Positions 36,472 through 45,209 are shown, counted from the stretch's first letter. The stretch: 64,000 nucleotides of DNA from Thermasporomyces composti (GCF_003386795.1 NZ_QTUC01000001.1:3596001-3660000), one strand, 5' to 3'. Made by a program: numbers and translations. Notes: generated from the letters alone by a model not told the origin.

Positions 36472-37560
36472 ATGACGACCGCGCCACTCGCAGGGGAGGT
36501 GGGTCATGCCACCACCGTGCCCCACGCACGTTCGAAGGCCGGCACGAGCGTCGCGCCGGGCCTGCGGGTTCGTGACCTTCGCGTCTCCTTCGCCCTCGAG
36601 GACGGGACGTACCCCGTCGTGAGCGGTGTGGACCTCACCCTCCAGCCCGGGGAGCGGATGGCCTTGGTCGGCGAGTCGGGCAGCGGCAAGACCGTCACCA
36701 TCCTCTCGCTGCTGCGCCTCCTCCCGGGCATGGCGCGGCTCGAGGCGCGCGAGCTGCACGTCGCGGGTCATGACGTGCTGACGTTGGACGATCGTCGGCT
36801 GGACGGCATACGCGGCAAGGACGTGGCGATGATCTTCCAGGACCCGATGTCGTCACTCAACCCGGTGCTCCGCGTCGAACGCCAGATCACGGCACCCATG
36901 CGACGACACCTCGGTCTGTCCGCGAAGGACGCGAGAGAGCAAGCCGCCGCCCTGCTCGGGCGAGTCGGGATTCCGGATCCCGCACGGTGCCTGCGTGCCT
37001 ATCCACACGAGCTGTCCGGGGGCATGCGGCAGCGGGTCATGATCGCGATCGCGCTGGCGTGCCGTCCACGGGTGCTGCTCGCGGACGAGCCGACGACCGC
37101 GCTCGACGTGACGATTCAGGCGCAGATCATCCGCCTGCTCACCGAGCTTTGTGACGACCTCGGGCTGGTGTGCCTGCTGGTCACGCACGACCTCGGGGTC
37201 GTCGCCCGGTTCGCTCACCGGGTGGCCGTGATGTACGCCGGGAGAGTGGTCGAGGAAGGCCCGGTCGGTGACGTGTTCGCGACACCACGCCATCCCTACA
37301 CCAGGGCGCTGCTGGCGAGCGTTCCGACGACAGACCGACGGGCGTCCCTCAAGCAGATCGACGGCGCCCCGCCGGGACTGCGCGCCCGACCGAGCGGCTG
37401 TCCCTTCCATCCACGCTGTCCCGACGCGGTCGACATCTGCCGCGTCGCAACCCCGGCGCTCGCGGACCACGGTTTCCAGCATCTCGCCGCGTGTCACGTC
37501 ACCGCGCCCAACGACGGCGTGAGCCCGCCATCCCCGAGTGCCGAGGGGAGAGCGAGCTGA
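36472..37560 (+). CDS. ABC importer ATPase, DppD-like
   Basis: A 362-residue ATPase with Walker [10 protein letters not shown]-loop [11 protein letters not shown], signature LSGGM, and Walker [13 protein letters not shown]. The oligopeptide-transporter C-terminal domain has the Cys cluster [19 protein letters not shown] 36472 follows CGGAGGAA. Its TGA shares a base with the ATG of the next ATPase gene, indicating coupled translation. Confidence 0.93.
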   Translation: MTTAPLAGEVGHATTVPHARSKAGTSVAPGLRVRDLRVSFALEDGTYPVVSGVDLTLQPGERMALVGESGSGKTVTILSLLRLLPGMARLEARELHVAGHDVLTLDDRRLDGIRGKDVAMIFQDPMSSLNPVLRVERQITAPMRRHLGLSAKDAREQAAALLGRVGIPDPARCLRAYPHELSGGMRQRVMIAIALACRPRVLLADEPTTALDVTIQAQIIRLLTELCDDLGLVCLLVTHDLGVVARFAHRVAVMYAGRVVEEGPVGDVFATPRHPYTRALLASVPTTDRRASLKQIDGAPPGLRARPSGCPFHPRCPDAVDICRVATPALADHGFQHLAACHVTAPNDGVSPPSPSAEGRAS

Positions 37561-38540
37561 TGGTCGGCACCAGGCCTGTCCTCGAGGCGGACGACCTCGT
37601 CAAGCACTTCGTGGTACGGGTGAACGGCGTGAAGCGCACGGTCCGCGCGGTCGACGGTGTGTCGCTGCGTCTGGACCGCGGGCGCTGCCTGGGCCTTGTC
37701 GGGGAGTCTGGTTGCGGCAAGACCACGACGGGGCGGCTCATCGTCGGGCTGGACGAGCCCACGAGCGGCCGGATCGTGCTCGACGGCCAGCCCTTGCACC
37801 GGTTGAACGGCCGAGTCTCCCGCGCCGTCCGGCGTCGAATCCAGATGGTGTTCCAGGATCCTCACGCGTCGCTCGACCCCCGCATGACGGCGGCGCAGTC
37901 GGTCGCCGAGCCGCTTCGGGTGAGCGGTGTTCCGCGGCGGGAGATCGCCTCCAGGGTGAGCGAGCTGCTGCGCCGAGTGGGGCTCGACGACGACATCGGT
38001 CGGAGGCGACCCGGCGCGCTGTCAGGAGGGCAACGCCAGCGGGTCGGCATCGCCAGGGCGCTCGCCCTCCGACCCAGCGTGCTCGTCGCGGACGAGCCGA
38101 CCTCCGCGCTCGACGTGTCCGTGCGAGCGCAGGTGGTGAACCTGCTGCGTGACCTGCAACGCGAGCTGTCGCTCACGATGCTGTTCATCTCCCACGACCT
38201 GTCGACCGTGCGGTACCTGTGCGACGAGGTGGCGGTGATGTATCTCGGCCGTATCGTCGAATACGGCCCGACCGACGAGGTGTTCGACCATCCGCGGCAC
38301 CCCTACACGCGTGCCCTTCTTGACGCGGTGCCGGTGCCCGACCCCGCGGTCGAGCGGGCGCGTGCGAGCGTCGTGCTGGAGGGCGACGTCCCGGATCCGT
38401 CCGCGCCGCCGTCCGGGTGCGCGTTCCGGACGCGCTGCCCTCGTGTCGTGGAGGAGTGTGCCGTGGAGCGGCCGCGGCTTCGAAGCGTCGGCACGGGTTG
38501 GCTGGCGGCCTGCCACCGCGCGGACAACGCCCGCTCATGA
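37560..38540 (+). CDS. ABC importer ATPase, DppF-like
   Basis: A 326-residue ATPase. Walker [11 protein letters not shown]-loop VFQDPHASLDPRM, signature [15 protein letters not shown], and Walker B LVADEPTSALDVSVR are all present. The C-terminal OppF region has SGCAFRTRCPRVVEEC. It completes a full importer (binding protein, two permeases, two ATPases). Its TGA overlaps the ATG of the first MFS gene. Confidence 0.93.
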   Translation: MVGTRPVLEADDLVKHFVVRVNGVKRTVRAVDGVSLRLDRGRCLGLVGESGCGKTTTGRLIVGLDEPTSGRIVLDGQPLHRLNGRVSRAVRRRIQMVFQDPHASLDPRMTAAQSVAEPLRVSGVPRREIASRVSELLRRVGLDDDIGRRRPGALSGGQRQRVGIARALALRPSVLVADEPTSALDVSVRAQVVNLLRDLQRELSLTMLFISHDLSTVRYLCDEVAVMYLGRIVEYGPTDEVFDHPRHPYTRALLDAVPVPDPAVERARASVVLEGDVPDPSAPPSGCAFRTRCPRVVEECAVERPRLRSVGTGWLAACHRADNARS

Positions 38541-39754
38541 GTCTGCTGGGGGAGTTCCGGAACCCACTGCGAACGCTTCGTCATCGTGACTTTCGCCTGC
38601 TCTGGACGGGCGAGGTCCTGCGAACGTCCGCCCAGTGGATGGACACCATCACCCGTGGGTTCCTCGTTCTCGAGCTCGTCAACTCGAGCGCGCACCTCGC
38701 CCTAGTGAACGCGGTTCGGAGCGCACCCTTGCTCGTCCTGGGTCTGCTCGCCGGAATCCTCGCCGACCGGGTGAGCCGGCTCCGGCTGCTGCTGGCGAGC
38801 CAGACGATGAACGTGGTGGGGAACCTCGCGATCGCCGTGCTGACGTTCACCGGACTGGTGTCCCTGTGGCACGTCTACCTCACGGCTGTGCTCATCGGCT
38901 TCGGGATGGCCCTGAACGCCCCGGCGCGGCAGTCAGCGTTGCCCTCCCTCGTTCCCGAGCGGGACCTGCAGAGCGCTGTCGTCCTCAACACCGCGACGTT
39001 GAACATCGGACAGGCGATCGGCCCGATCATCGGAGGCGTCAGCGTGGGTCTCGTCGGCGTCGCCGGCAGCTACCTGGTGCAGGCCGCGATGTTCGCGGTG
39101 GCAGGGTTGCTCATCCGCCGGATCAACCTCCCGGCGCGCAAGGGCAAGCCACAGGGTCGGCTGCGCGACAGCGCGGTCGACGGCATCCGGTACCTGCGAC
39201 ACCACGAGCTGCTCCCCGGACTCCTGCTCATCTCGGTCTCCACCATGCTGCTGGTGCAGCCGTTCCGGGGTGTGGTCCCCGCGATCGCCGTGCTGCGACT
39301 CGGCCTTGACGCCACCCGGGCGGGCCTGCTCATGGCGGCGTTGGGTGCGGGCTCCCTGCTGTCGGTCATCGTGCTCGCCGCGCGTCCTCCGGTGCCGCGG
39401 CCGGGCCGCCGCATCGTCACGAGCGCCGTGGGATTCGGAGTCGCCATCACCGTCTTCGCGCTCTCGACCGACCTGGTCGTGGCCGGGGTCGCGCTCTTCG
39501 CCGCGGGCCTGCTCCAGGCGAACAACCGGACGCTCACCCAGTCGCTCGTTCTCAGTGACACTGAGGACGCGTACCGCGGGCGCGTCTCGAGCGTCTGGGT
39601 GGTCAACCGAGGAGCCATGCCGGTCGGCTCGACGGCGTTGGCGGCTCTCACGACCGTCACCGGGGTCGGGCCCGCCGTTGCGGCGATGAGCGTCGCCGGT
39701 GCGATCGGTGCGGGATACGTGGGATGGAGGGTACGGGCACTGTGGCGACGGTGA
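38537..39754 (+). CDS. MFS transporter 1 (EntS/MFS_3-like)
   Basis: A 405-residue major-facilitator protein with about twelve transmembrane helices. The N-terminus LRHRDFRLLWTGEVLRTSAQ and the early GILADRVSRLRLL loop are typical of the MFS_3 exporters related to EntS. It overlaps the end of the DppF gene by four bases (ATGA). A second MFS gene overlaps its end. In this operon it is best read as an exporter of a hydrolysis product or of the toxic substrate, but the direction is not proven. Confidence 0.87.
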   Translation: MSLLGEFRNPLRTLRHRDFRLLWTGEVLRTSAQWMDTITRGFLVLELVNSSAHLALVNAVRSAPLLVLGLLAGILADRVSRLRLLLASQTMNVVGNLAIAVLTFTGLVSLWHVYLTAVLIGFGMALNAPARQSALPSLVPERDLQSAVVLNTATLNIGQAIGPIIGGVSVGLVGVAGSYLVQAAMFAVAGLLIRRINLPARKGKPQGRLRDSAVDGIRYLRHHELLPGLLLISVSTMLLVQPFRGVVPAIAVLRLGLDATRAGLLMAALGAGSLLSVIVLAARPPVPRPGRRIVTSAVGFGVAITVFALSTDLVVAGVALFAAGLLQANNRTLTQSLVLSDTEDAYRGRVSSVWVVNRGAMPVGSTALAALTTVTGVGPAVAAMSVAGAIGAGYVGWRVRALWRR

Positions 39755-41043
39755 AGGGTCGAGGAGCCGGATCGGCATCCGGGGGGTGGCGGGATCGGAT
39801 ACGGGACGTCGACCCCGTTCTGCTCGTCGTCTGCTTGACCGTCGCCACGACCCAAGCCGCGTGGTCCGTCGTCGTGCCCGTCCTGCCTGCCTACACCGCC
39901 ACCTTCGGCGCGACCGCGACCGAACTCGGTCTCGTCATCGCGATGTTCGGCGTCGGGCGACTGCTCATGAACCTCCCCGCGGGGGTCCTCAGCACCCGGG
40001 TCGATGCGAGGAAGCTCTTGGTCGTCGCGGTGGTCGGCGTGGTGGCCTTCCAGGCCGCGACGGCGTTCGCGCCTTCGCTGGAGGCGCTGCTCGCCTTGCG
40101 GCTCGCCACCGGACTCGCCGGTGGCGCGGCCATCACGAGCGGCATGACGCTCATCGCGGACCTCACGCACACGACGAACCGCGGCCGTGCCATGGCGCTT
40201 CTCCAAGGTGTGCAGCTCGTGGGAGGAGCGATCGGACCTCCCTTGGGCGGCTTGGTCGCCATGCTGTGGGACTACCGCATGCCGTTCCTCGTGTGTGGAA
40301 CGTTGGCGGGGCTGGTCTTGGCCTTCGGGGGGCGCACGCTGCTGCGTGCACCTCAAGGGGTGTCGGAGCCCTCTTCCCGTCAAGGCGTGTCGAGGTACCG
40401 AACGGAGTCGGACGGCGAGCGACGGGGGAGTCTCCGACGCTTGCTCGCCGACCGGAGCTACCTCGCCATCTGCGCCGTCGGGTTCTCCGTGTTCCTGCAC
40501 CGGTTCGGCGGCGTGCAGTCGCTGATCCCGCTCATCGCCTACACGGTCGTGGGGCTCAGCGTCAGCGAGCTCGGACTCGTCCTCGGGATCGTGACCGCGT
40601 GCAACCTGGTCATGCTGTCGCTGGCCGGTGCGTTGAGCGACCGTGTGGGGCGGAAGCGGGTGATCGTGCCGGGCATGCTCGTCATCGCGACGTTCCTGCC
40701 CCTCTACCTCGTCTCCACACACGCGGCGTGGTTCATCGCGGTCACCGTCGTCACGGGGGTCGCCGCCGGTTTCTCCGGGCCGACCCCGGCCGCGTACGTT
40801 GCGGACGTCGCGCCGAGCAACGGGCGCGGGCCCGCCGTGGGCATGTACCGCACCTTCGGTGACCTCGCCGGCATCGTCGGCCCGATCAGCTTGGGCTGGC
40901 TGGTCGACCACACCGGCTACCAGATGGCGGTCGTCGTGCTCGCCGCCGTGATCATGACGACGATCCTGGTCTTCGCCTTCGTGGCGCGCGAGACCGTGCA
41001 GTGGACGTCCCGCCGTGTGCTGAGGAACCAGGTGGCCGGCTGA
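39742..41043 (+). CDS. MFS transporter 2 (MFS_1 drug-efflux-like)
   Basis: A protein of about 433 residues with twelve predicted transmembrane helices and the MFS loop-2 motif variant GVGRLLMNLPAGVLSTRVDA. The second-half loop is GALSDRVGRKRVIVPGML, and PTPAAYVADVAPSNGRGPAV is typical of drug:H+ antiporter-like proteins. Candidate starts are ATG 39724, GTG 39742 and GTG 39751. 39742 is chosen because GGAGG (39726-39730) lies eleven bases upstream. It overlaps the end of the first MFS gene and is the last gene of the operon. No terminator hairpin is visible after it. Confidence 0.85.
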   Translation: MATVKGRGAGSASGGWRDRIRDVDPVLLVVCLTVATTQAAWSVVVPVLPAYTATFGATATELGLVIAMFGVGRLLMNLPAGVLSTRVDARKLLVVAVVGVVAFQAATAFAPSLEALLALRLATGLAGGAAITSGMTLIADLTHTTNRGRAMALLQGVQLVGGAIGPPLGGLVAMLWDYRMPFLVCGTLAGLVLAFGGRTLLRAPQGVSEPSSRQGVSRYRTESDGERRGSLRRLLADRSYLAICAVGFSVFLHRFGGVQSLIPLIAYTVVGLSVSELGLVLGIVTACNLVMLSLAGALSDRVGRKRVIVPGMLVIATFLPLYLVSTHAAWFIAVTVVTGVAAGFSGPTPAAYVADVAPSNGRGPAVGMYRTFGDLAGIVGPISLGWLVDHTGYQMAVVVLAAVIMTTILVFAFVARETVQWTSRRVLRNQVAG

Positions 41044-41056
41044 CCCCATCGACCCC

Positions 41057-41452
41057 GAATCTCGCCTTGTCCTTGAACGCGGGGATGATGTTGTCGTAGC
41101 GAGGGACCAGTCGACAAACGTCGGTCGCCGCGTGCTGCCTTTCCAACCCCTTGAGATCCATCAGGCGCTCGCCTCGCGGGCCCTCCAGCCATGTCGGCGA
41201 ATCCGCGCACGAGTCGATGGCCTCGCGCCAATGTCCCACACCGGTGAAGTAGGCGAGGTCTTCCTCCGTCGCTGGTCCGAACGCCGCCGAGTACGGCTCC
41301 AGGAGTGCCGTCCGGCCGACGTCCGCGCTGGGCGGATTCCCGAGCCATGTCTCGCAGTCCTGGTGGTGCGGTGACTGGTCCCATCCCCACCATGAGGCCG
41401 TCGGGACCTGGACGAGCGGAACACACATCCGCGCAAGGAAACCGAGCGCATT
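41057..41452 (-). pseudogene. Remnant of a winged-helix DNA-binding-domain (PF06224-type) protein
   Basis: A minus-strand frame without a usable start reads NALGFLARMCVPLVQVPTAS, ETWLGNPPSADV, YSAAFGPATEEDLAYFTGVG and VCRLVPRYDNIIPAFKDKARF. This matches the middle of actinobacterial winged-helix DNA-binding domain proteins (CVPLVQVPP, AFGPAxxxDxxxxSG, LLPxFDNLLLxHxDRxR). Both the N-terminal third and the end are missing. The homology stops at about 41057, right at the end of the MFS operon, marking a junction. It is the left edge of a decayed segment. Confidence 0.7.
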
Positions 41453-41759
41453 CGTGCCGACACCGGGTTAGCCCCGTCGCGCGGTTCCTTCCCCCATGCG
41501 GCTCTCGAGAGGGGACGTTGCGACAGCTTTTTTGTCGCCGTGTTCGGAACTCGTCGAGGTCGAGAGTGGTGACGACGCGGGGAAACTCCTTCCGCATCGT
41601 CGCTTCGGAGATCGGAGACAGAAGTCCTCGCCACGCGAGATAGTCGTCAGAAAAGAAAGCGCCAGCCCGGTCCCTGGTAGCTCGCCTGCCCTTGTCCCGC
41701 AAACGAAGCCGACCGCAGTGCGACTGATCGTGTCGCCTGCCTGGGATAGCGTCAGACAC
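41453..41759. other. Gene-free stretch before the NUDIX gene
   Basis: No intact gene is seen. A minus-strand frame at about 41540-41660 reads DDYLAWRGLLSPISEATMRK and then EFPRVVTTLDLDEFRTRRQ, which looks protein-like but matches nothing recognised and has no bounded gene. A short hairpin GCGACA-N7-TGTCGC with a T-run lies at 41520-41538. Base composition is less GC-rich than the neighbouring operon. Confidence 0.4.
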
Positions 41760-42341
41760 GTGACCTACCACGAGAAGCAGTCCGATGCAACGCGGTGGAT
41801 CGTCCACGGTGAGCGGTCGATCTACGAGAGCGAGTGGGTGCGGCTCTCGCTGGTGGACGTCGAGCTGCCGGATGGGCAGCGCTTCGATCACCACGTGGTC
41901 AGAATGCCGGCGGCTGCGATGTCGGTTGTGCTCGACGAACAGGATCGTGTCCTGCTGATGTGGCGTCACCGGTTCGTATCTGACATATGGAACTGGGAGT
42001 TGCCCGGCGGGATCGTTGAGGAAGGTGAGGAGCCTGCACAGACTGCTGTGCGAGAGATCGAGGAGGAGACCGGTTACCGGGCGCACTCTGTTGAGCATCT
42101 GGTGACGTTCCAGCCCCGGATCGGGATGCTCGACTGTCCGCACTACGTCTTCCTTGCGCGGCGAGGGGAATGCGTCGGGGAGCCGGTCGAGAAGACCGAG
42201 ATGCAACGCATGGAGTGGGTTCCGCTGGAAGAGGTTCCCCGGTTGATCAAGCGTGGGGAGATCGCGAACTCAGGCACGTTGGTCGCGCTGCTTCACGTGC
42301 TTGCGATGGGGCATGTAGCTGCGGTGTCACACGGCGAGTAG
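41760..42341 (+). CDS. NUDIX hydrolase
   Basis: A 193-residue NUDIX protein with a complete Nudix box GGIVEEGEEPAQTAVREIEE followed by ETGY (pattern GX5EX7REUXEEXGU), embedded in a beta fold (DRVLLMWRHRFVSDIWNWEL). It hydrolyses a nucleoside diphosphate linked to another group; an ADP-ribose-pyrophosphatase-like activity is plausible but not proven. The GTG at 41760 has TAGCGT as a -10-like box seven bases upstream, suggesting a leaderless transcript. It is the only clearly intact enzyme gene in the decayed segment. Confidence 0.88.
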   Translation: MTYHEKQSDATRWIVHGERSIYESEWVRLSLVDVELPDGQRFDHHVVRMPAAAMSVVLDEQDRVLLMWRHRFVSDIWNWELPGGIVEEGEEPAQTAVREIEEETGYRAHSVEHLVTFQPRIGMLDCPHYVFLARRGECVGEPVEKTEMQRMEWVPLEEVPRLIKRGEIANSGTLVALLHVLAMGHVAAVSHGE

Positions 42342-42391
42342 CTGGGCGATCCGGCGTTGCTGGCGTGAAGATCGGGTCGACGTGGCGAGGA

Positions 42392-42757
42392 CGCCGTCTC
42401 TCTGGCTTGGCGACATGCCTCCTCTCGCTCGCCACATACGAGGTGCGCTGGCGCTAGATCGCAACGGAGTCCCGCTTCGGCTCGGGCGAAGTTCTTGCCC
42501 ATCGGCCTCAGCGCGGCCGTGGGGTCGTCGACAGCCTCACTGGCACCCAGTCGGGCGAGGCAGTGGCTACGCCACCGAGCAAGGTGGACGTCACCGAGCA
42601 CGAGGAACGGCATGTCAGGGTCCGCAGCGTCCCTTGGCAGGAGACGCTCAGCCGCATCGATTGCCTGGCGGCAACCGACCTCGTTGCCAAGAGTCGCGAG
42701 GATCTCGCCTTCCGCCATAGAGAGCCATGCGCGGAGCAGGGATCGCAGCCGTGATGC
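42392..42757 (-). pseudogene. C-terminal remnant of an XRE-type regulator (TPR-like region)
   Basis: A minus-strand frame reads SRLRSLLRAWLSMAEGEILA, then AIDAAERLLPRDAADPDMPF, LGDVHLARWRSHCLARLGAS and RAEAGLRCDLAPAHLVCGER. This is the helical repeat region found behind the helix-turn-helix in many actinomycete XRE regulators (AERLLP, FLDExHLARWRGHCLARLG, GLRxDLA). No helix-turn-helix is found upstream in any frame and the C-terminus is garbled, so this is a truncated relic. Confidence 0.65.
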
Positions 42758-42885
42758 ATCTACCCGACACCGAGCGGTCCAGCCGCGCGACAACGGGACA
42801 CTCGTGGGGCGCAACGCCCAGACCGGATCCGAGACCGTTACCGGGCCGGTTCACAGCCGACCTCAGCTTCCGGGAGCTCCCTCTC

Positions 42886-43080
42886 GTGTCTGGCATCGGT
42901 GCAACGACTTGTTGCGACGGGTTTCCCCTCACGCGCACCTGGCCGAACAACGAGGTCAATGCCGAGGAGGAGCTCGGCAGGATCACCCGAATCGGTGACG
43001 AGTTCACCGTAGAGGTCGCGGCCGGCAAGCACGTTCGCCACCTGCTCACGGAGATGGAGGCTCACGGAGATGGAGCCTGA
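42886..43080 (+). CDS. Small hypothetical protein in the decayed segment
   Basis: A possible 64-residue protein whose second half (NAEEELGRITRIGDEFTVEV, AAGKHVRHLLTEMEA) has coding-like third-position GC bias. The start is uncertain; GTG 42886 is one option. It overlaps the next small frame by 11 bases. No family is recognised. It may be a gene fragment. Confidence 0.35.
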   Translation: MSGIGATTCCDGFPLTRTWPNNEVNAEEELGRITRIGDEFTVEVAAGKHVRHLLTEMEAHGDGA

Positions 43081-43291
43081 GGAGAAGTGGCCTGATGGCG
43101 AGTACGCGAGGCATCCTGGAATGACAACAGGCACCCCGCATGACAGGCACATCTTCGAGCAGATCATGGAGTGCTGGCGGTGTGTCGTTCTGCGCGACGA
43201 CATCGTGATCGCGCGGTTGTATTGGTTCTTCCAGGAGGTATGGGAGACCGTCCACGGTCCCATCGCCCCTCATGCATCGGCGAAGCGGTGA
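43070..43291 (+). CDS. Small hypothetical protein, Trp/His-rich
   Basis: A 73-residue frame beginning MEPEEKWPDGEYARHPGMTT with GGAG immediately upstream, and containing DDIVIARLYWFFQEVWETV. It overlaps the preceding small frame, a spacing typical of co-translated genes. It is not recognised. Codon use is less GC-biased than in the surrounding chromosome, in line with foreign origin. Confidence 0.4.
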   Translation: MEPEEKWPDGEYARHPGMTTGTPHDRHIFEQIMECWRCVVLRDDIVIARLYWFFQEVWETVHGPIAPHASAKR

Positions 43292-43387
43292 GGGCGAGGC
43301 CGGGCCTGTGTGCCCGGTCGGCGGTGCGGAGACCTCCGTCCTGACGTGCCAAGCCACCAACACACACCAACCCCGCAGGAGCCGACC

Positions 43388-44020
43388 ATGACCGTTGCCC
43401 TCTCTATGCGCGCAGCCGCCTACCTACGTGACTTCGACACCGCCGCGACCGAGCTCCGTCTCGCCAAGGACGTGGCCCGCGTCCACGCTGACCAGGTGCG
43501 CGAGGACGACCACACCAAGTACCCCGAAGGCTTCGGCAGCCCGCTGTGGGACGGTCGGCTTCGGATCAGCGGCTCAGCTGACATCCACGTCGCGTGGCTC
43601 GCGCACCACTACGAGGAGATGGTCGCCCGATACTGCAACGTCGCAATGACCGCGCTCACCCGAACCGTTGACGGGCAGCCAGTGACGATCGACGACTTGC
43701 GTGACGCGGACAATGCCTACCGGGCACGGTCGCCTGTCATGCCGCTCCTCCCGCCGCTACCGACGAGAGAGCAGCTGCTGGCCCTCACCGAAGGGCGCCC
43801 CTTTGTCGAGATCCGGTCGGCGTGGCTCACCGCACAGGAGGCTCTTGACGCCACCCTCGAAATACGTGACCTGGAGGAAGCTCTGGAACGGCTCGGCGAC
43901 GTCGACCGGGACCGGCTGGACCAGCTCCGCGCCGAGGCCGCCAACCTCTGGCCACGGACCCACGTGTTCGCCCAGGCGGTTACTCGTGCAGTGGTCGACC
44001 TGGCGAGTCTGGTGTCCTAG
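43388..44020 (+). CDS. Hypothetical protein, largely helical
   Basis: A 210-residue protein starting at ATG 43388 after AGGAG (43377-43381). It is soluble and mostly helical, with an N-terminal SMRAAAYLRDFDTAATELRL and a C-terminal coiled-coil-like LEEALERLGDVDRDRLDQLR. No signal peptide, membrane helix or catalytic motif is seen. It is a complete, well-formed gene lying between a decayed regulator and a recombinase remnant, so it probably arrived with the mobile element once inserted at the adjacent tRNA. Function is unknown. Confidence 0.7.
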   Translation: MTVALSMRAAAYLRDFDTAATELRLAKDVARVHADQVREDDHTKYPEGFGSPLWDGRLRISGSADIHVAWLAHHYEEMVARYCNVAMTALTRTVDGQPVTIDDLRDADNAYRARSPVMPLLPPLPTREQLLALTEGRPFVEIRSAWLTAQEALDATLEIRDLEEALERLGDVDRDRLDQLRAEAANLWPRTHVFAQAVTRAVVDLASLVS

Positions 44021-44125
44021 GCGATCGTCGTCGTCCACCACGCGACGACACCGGCGCCACGATCCTGCGCGACCTGCGCCACCACCCCCGAGCAGATCCC
44101 GGAAGCCACAAGCCGTCGCGTCGGC

Positions 44126-44226
44126 CATGAACGCCTACAGCCACGTAGCCCCCGGAGGTGTCCCGCGAAGCAGCCGAGCGTATAGCCGGCGTGCTGTGGC
44201 AGGGCACCGACGACGCGCGCGTCCTA
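44126..44226 (+). pseudogene. C-terminal remnant of a tyrosine recombinase (integrase)
   Basis: Two frames joined by a frameshift read MNAYSHVAP and then EVSREAAERIAGVLWQGTDD. Together they give the end of an actinomycete phage or plasmid integrase, including the catalytic-tyrosine motif (TxxYSHVxPEVSREAAER). The rest of the gene is absent. The remnant lies about 105 bases from the 3' end of a tRNA gene, the usual insertion site of such integrases. Confidence 0.65.
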
Positions 44227-44330
44227 ACCGCGAGCAGCAGCGCGAGCGCCGTTGCTGCTCGCGTTGCTGCTCGCACCGGAAGGCAAGCTGGCGGTCCAAG
44301 GGCGAAAGTGGCCCTGACCTGCGGTTTTGC

Positions 44331-44407
44331 TGGCGCGCCCGGCAGGATTCGAACCTGCGACCATCGGATTAGAAGTCCGGTGCTCTATCCAGCTGAGCTA
44401 CGGGCGC
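44331..44407 (-). tRNA. tRNA-Arg (anticodon UCU)
   Basis: The minus strand folds into a complete cloverleaf: acceptor GCGCCCG/CGGGCGC, D-arm GCTC/GAGC, anticodon loop CTTCTAA with UCU (reads AGA, Arg), and T-arm GCAGG-TTCGAAT-CCTGC. CCA appears to be encoded at the 3' end (complement of 44331-44333). One C-A mismatch tops the anticodon stem. Its 3' end faces the integrase remnant, marking it as the likely attachment site of a former integrated element. Confidence 0.95.
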
Positions 44408-44615
44408 CGGGGCGGTCGGGAGACCACCACCGAGAAGCCTAGTGGAGCGCCTGTCACGCTCGCGGAGGTCGATCCGCTCCTGTGGACGACGTCTCCTGCG
44501 CGTTCGTCCACAGCCGGACGTATTGATCGCATTGTCCACATCTGCGCCGTACGTCGTAGCTGGGGTCCTGGCGGGGCGGGCACGGTGGTGGCGAAGAGCT
44601 CACGGAGGGTCGCCC

Positions 44616-45209
44616 ATGAACGAGACGATGATCAGCATCACCGGCAACGTCGCCACCGACCTGCGGTTCGTGCGGTCCGAGCGTGGGACGCCGCTCGCGT
44701 CCTTTCGGCTGGCGTCCACCGAGCGTCGCTATGACCGAGGCCGAGGTGAATGGACCGACGGCCGCACCACCTTCGTCACCGTGGTGTGCTGGCGCTCTCT
44801 CGCCGAGAACGCCGCCGCGAGCCTGCGCAAGGGCGACCCGGTCGTGGTCCTCGGCCGCCTCCGAGTGGAGCCGTGGGAGCGAGAAGACGGCCGAACTGGA
44901 ACGTCAGTCGAGGTCGTCGCCCATGCGATCGGTCACGACTTGTCGCGCGGCACCTCCGCCTTCCGACGGACGCGCCGCGAGCCCGGCGACGCGATCTCCG
45001 ATGGGCAGATCGAGCAGCTCGCTGGCGGCGAGGTCGAGGTACGTCAGCCGACCGACTCCTCATCGGCCGGCTCGCCGGCGGACGGCTCGCCTAGGGCTCG
45101 GGTGAGCGGCGCGACGGAGCCGGCGCCACTCGTCGCCCCCGCCGCAACTGGCGAAGGTGTCGGCGTCACCGACGCACCGGAGGTGGACGTCGACTCGCGG
45201 GCCGCCTGA
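44616..45209 (+). CDS. ssb: Single-stranded DNA-binding protein paralogue (SsbB-like)
   Basis: A 197-residue OB-fold SSB. The N-terminal domain (about 1-110) has ISITGNVATDLRFVRSERGT, FRLASTERRYDR and FVTVVCWRSLAENAAASLRK, typical of actinobacterial SSB. The C-terminal tail (about 130-197) is Ser/Pro/Ala-rich and ends DVDSRAA. It lacks the acidic DDDxPF tip through which canonical SSB recruits partner proteins, so this is probably the SsbB-type paralogue linked to special DNA processing and not the replicative SSB. ATG 44616 follows CGGAGGG. Confidence 0.88.
   Translation: MNETMISITGNVATDLRFVRSERGTPLASFRLASTERRYDRGRGEWTDGRTTFVTVVCWRSLAENAAASLRKGDPVVVLGRLRVEPWEREDGRTGTSVEVVAHAIGHDLSRGTSAFRRTRREPGDAISDGQIEQLAGGEVEVRQPTDSSSAGSPADGSPRARVSGATEPAPLVAPAATGEGVGVTDAPEVDVDSRAA

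Noticed and set aside
39070-41049. Minus-strand open frame (about 660 codons) opposite the two MFS genes
   Set aside because: Shadow frame rich in Arg, Asp and His. Both MFS genes on the plus strand are convincing.
41000-41500. Left attachment-site repeat of the tRNA-Arg 3' end
   Set aside because: I looked for a copy of the T-arm/acceptor sequence near the left edge of the decayed segment and found none, so element boundaries are not asserted as att sites.
44158-44442. Small frames containing GRIRTCDHRIRSP or QDSNLRPSD
   Set aside because: This is the familiar false protein produced by translating across the antisense of a tRNA gene.
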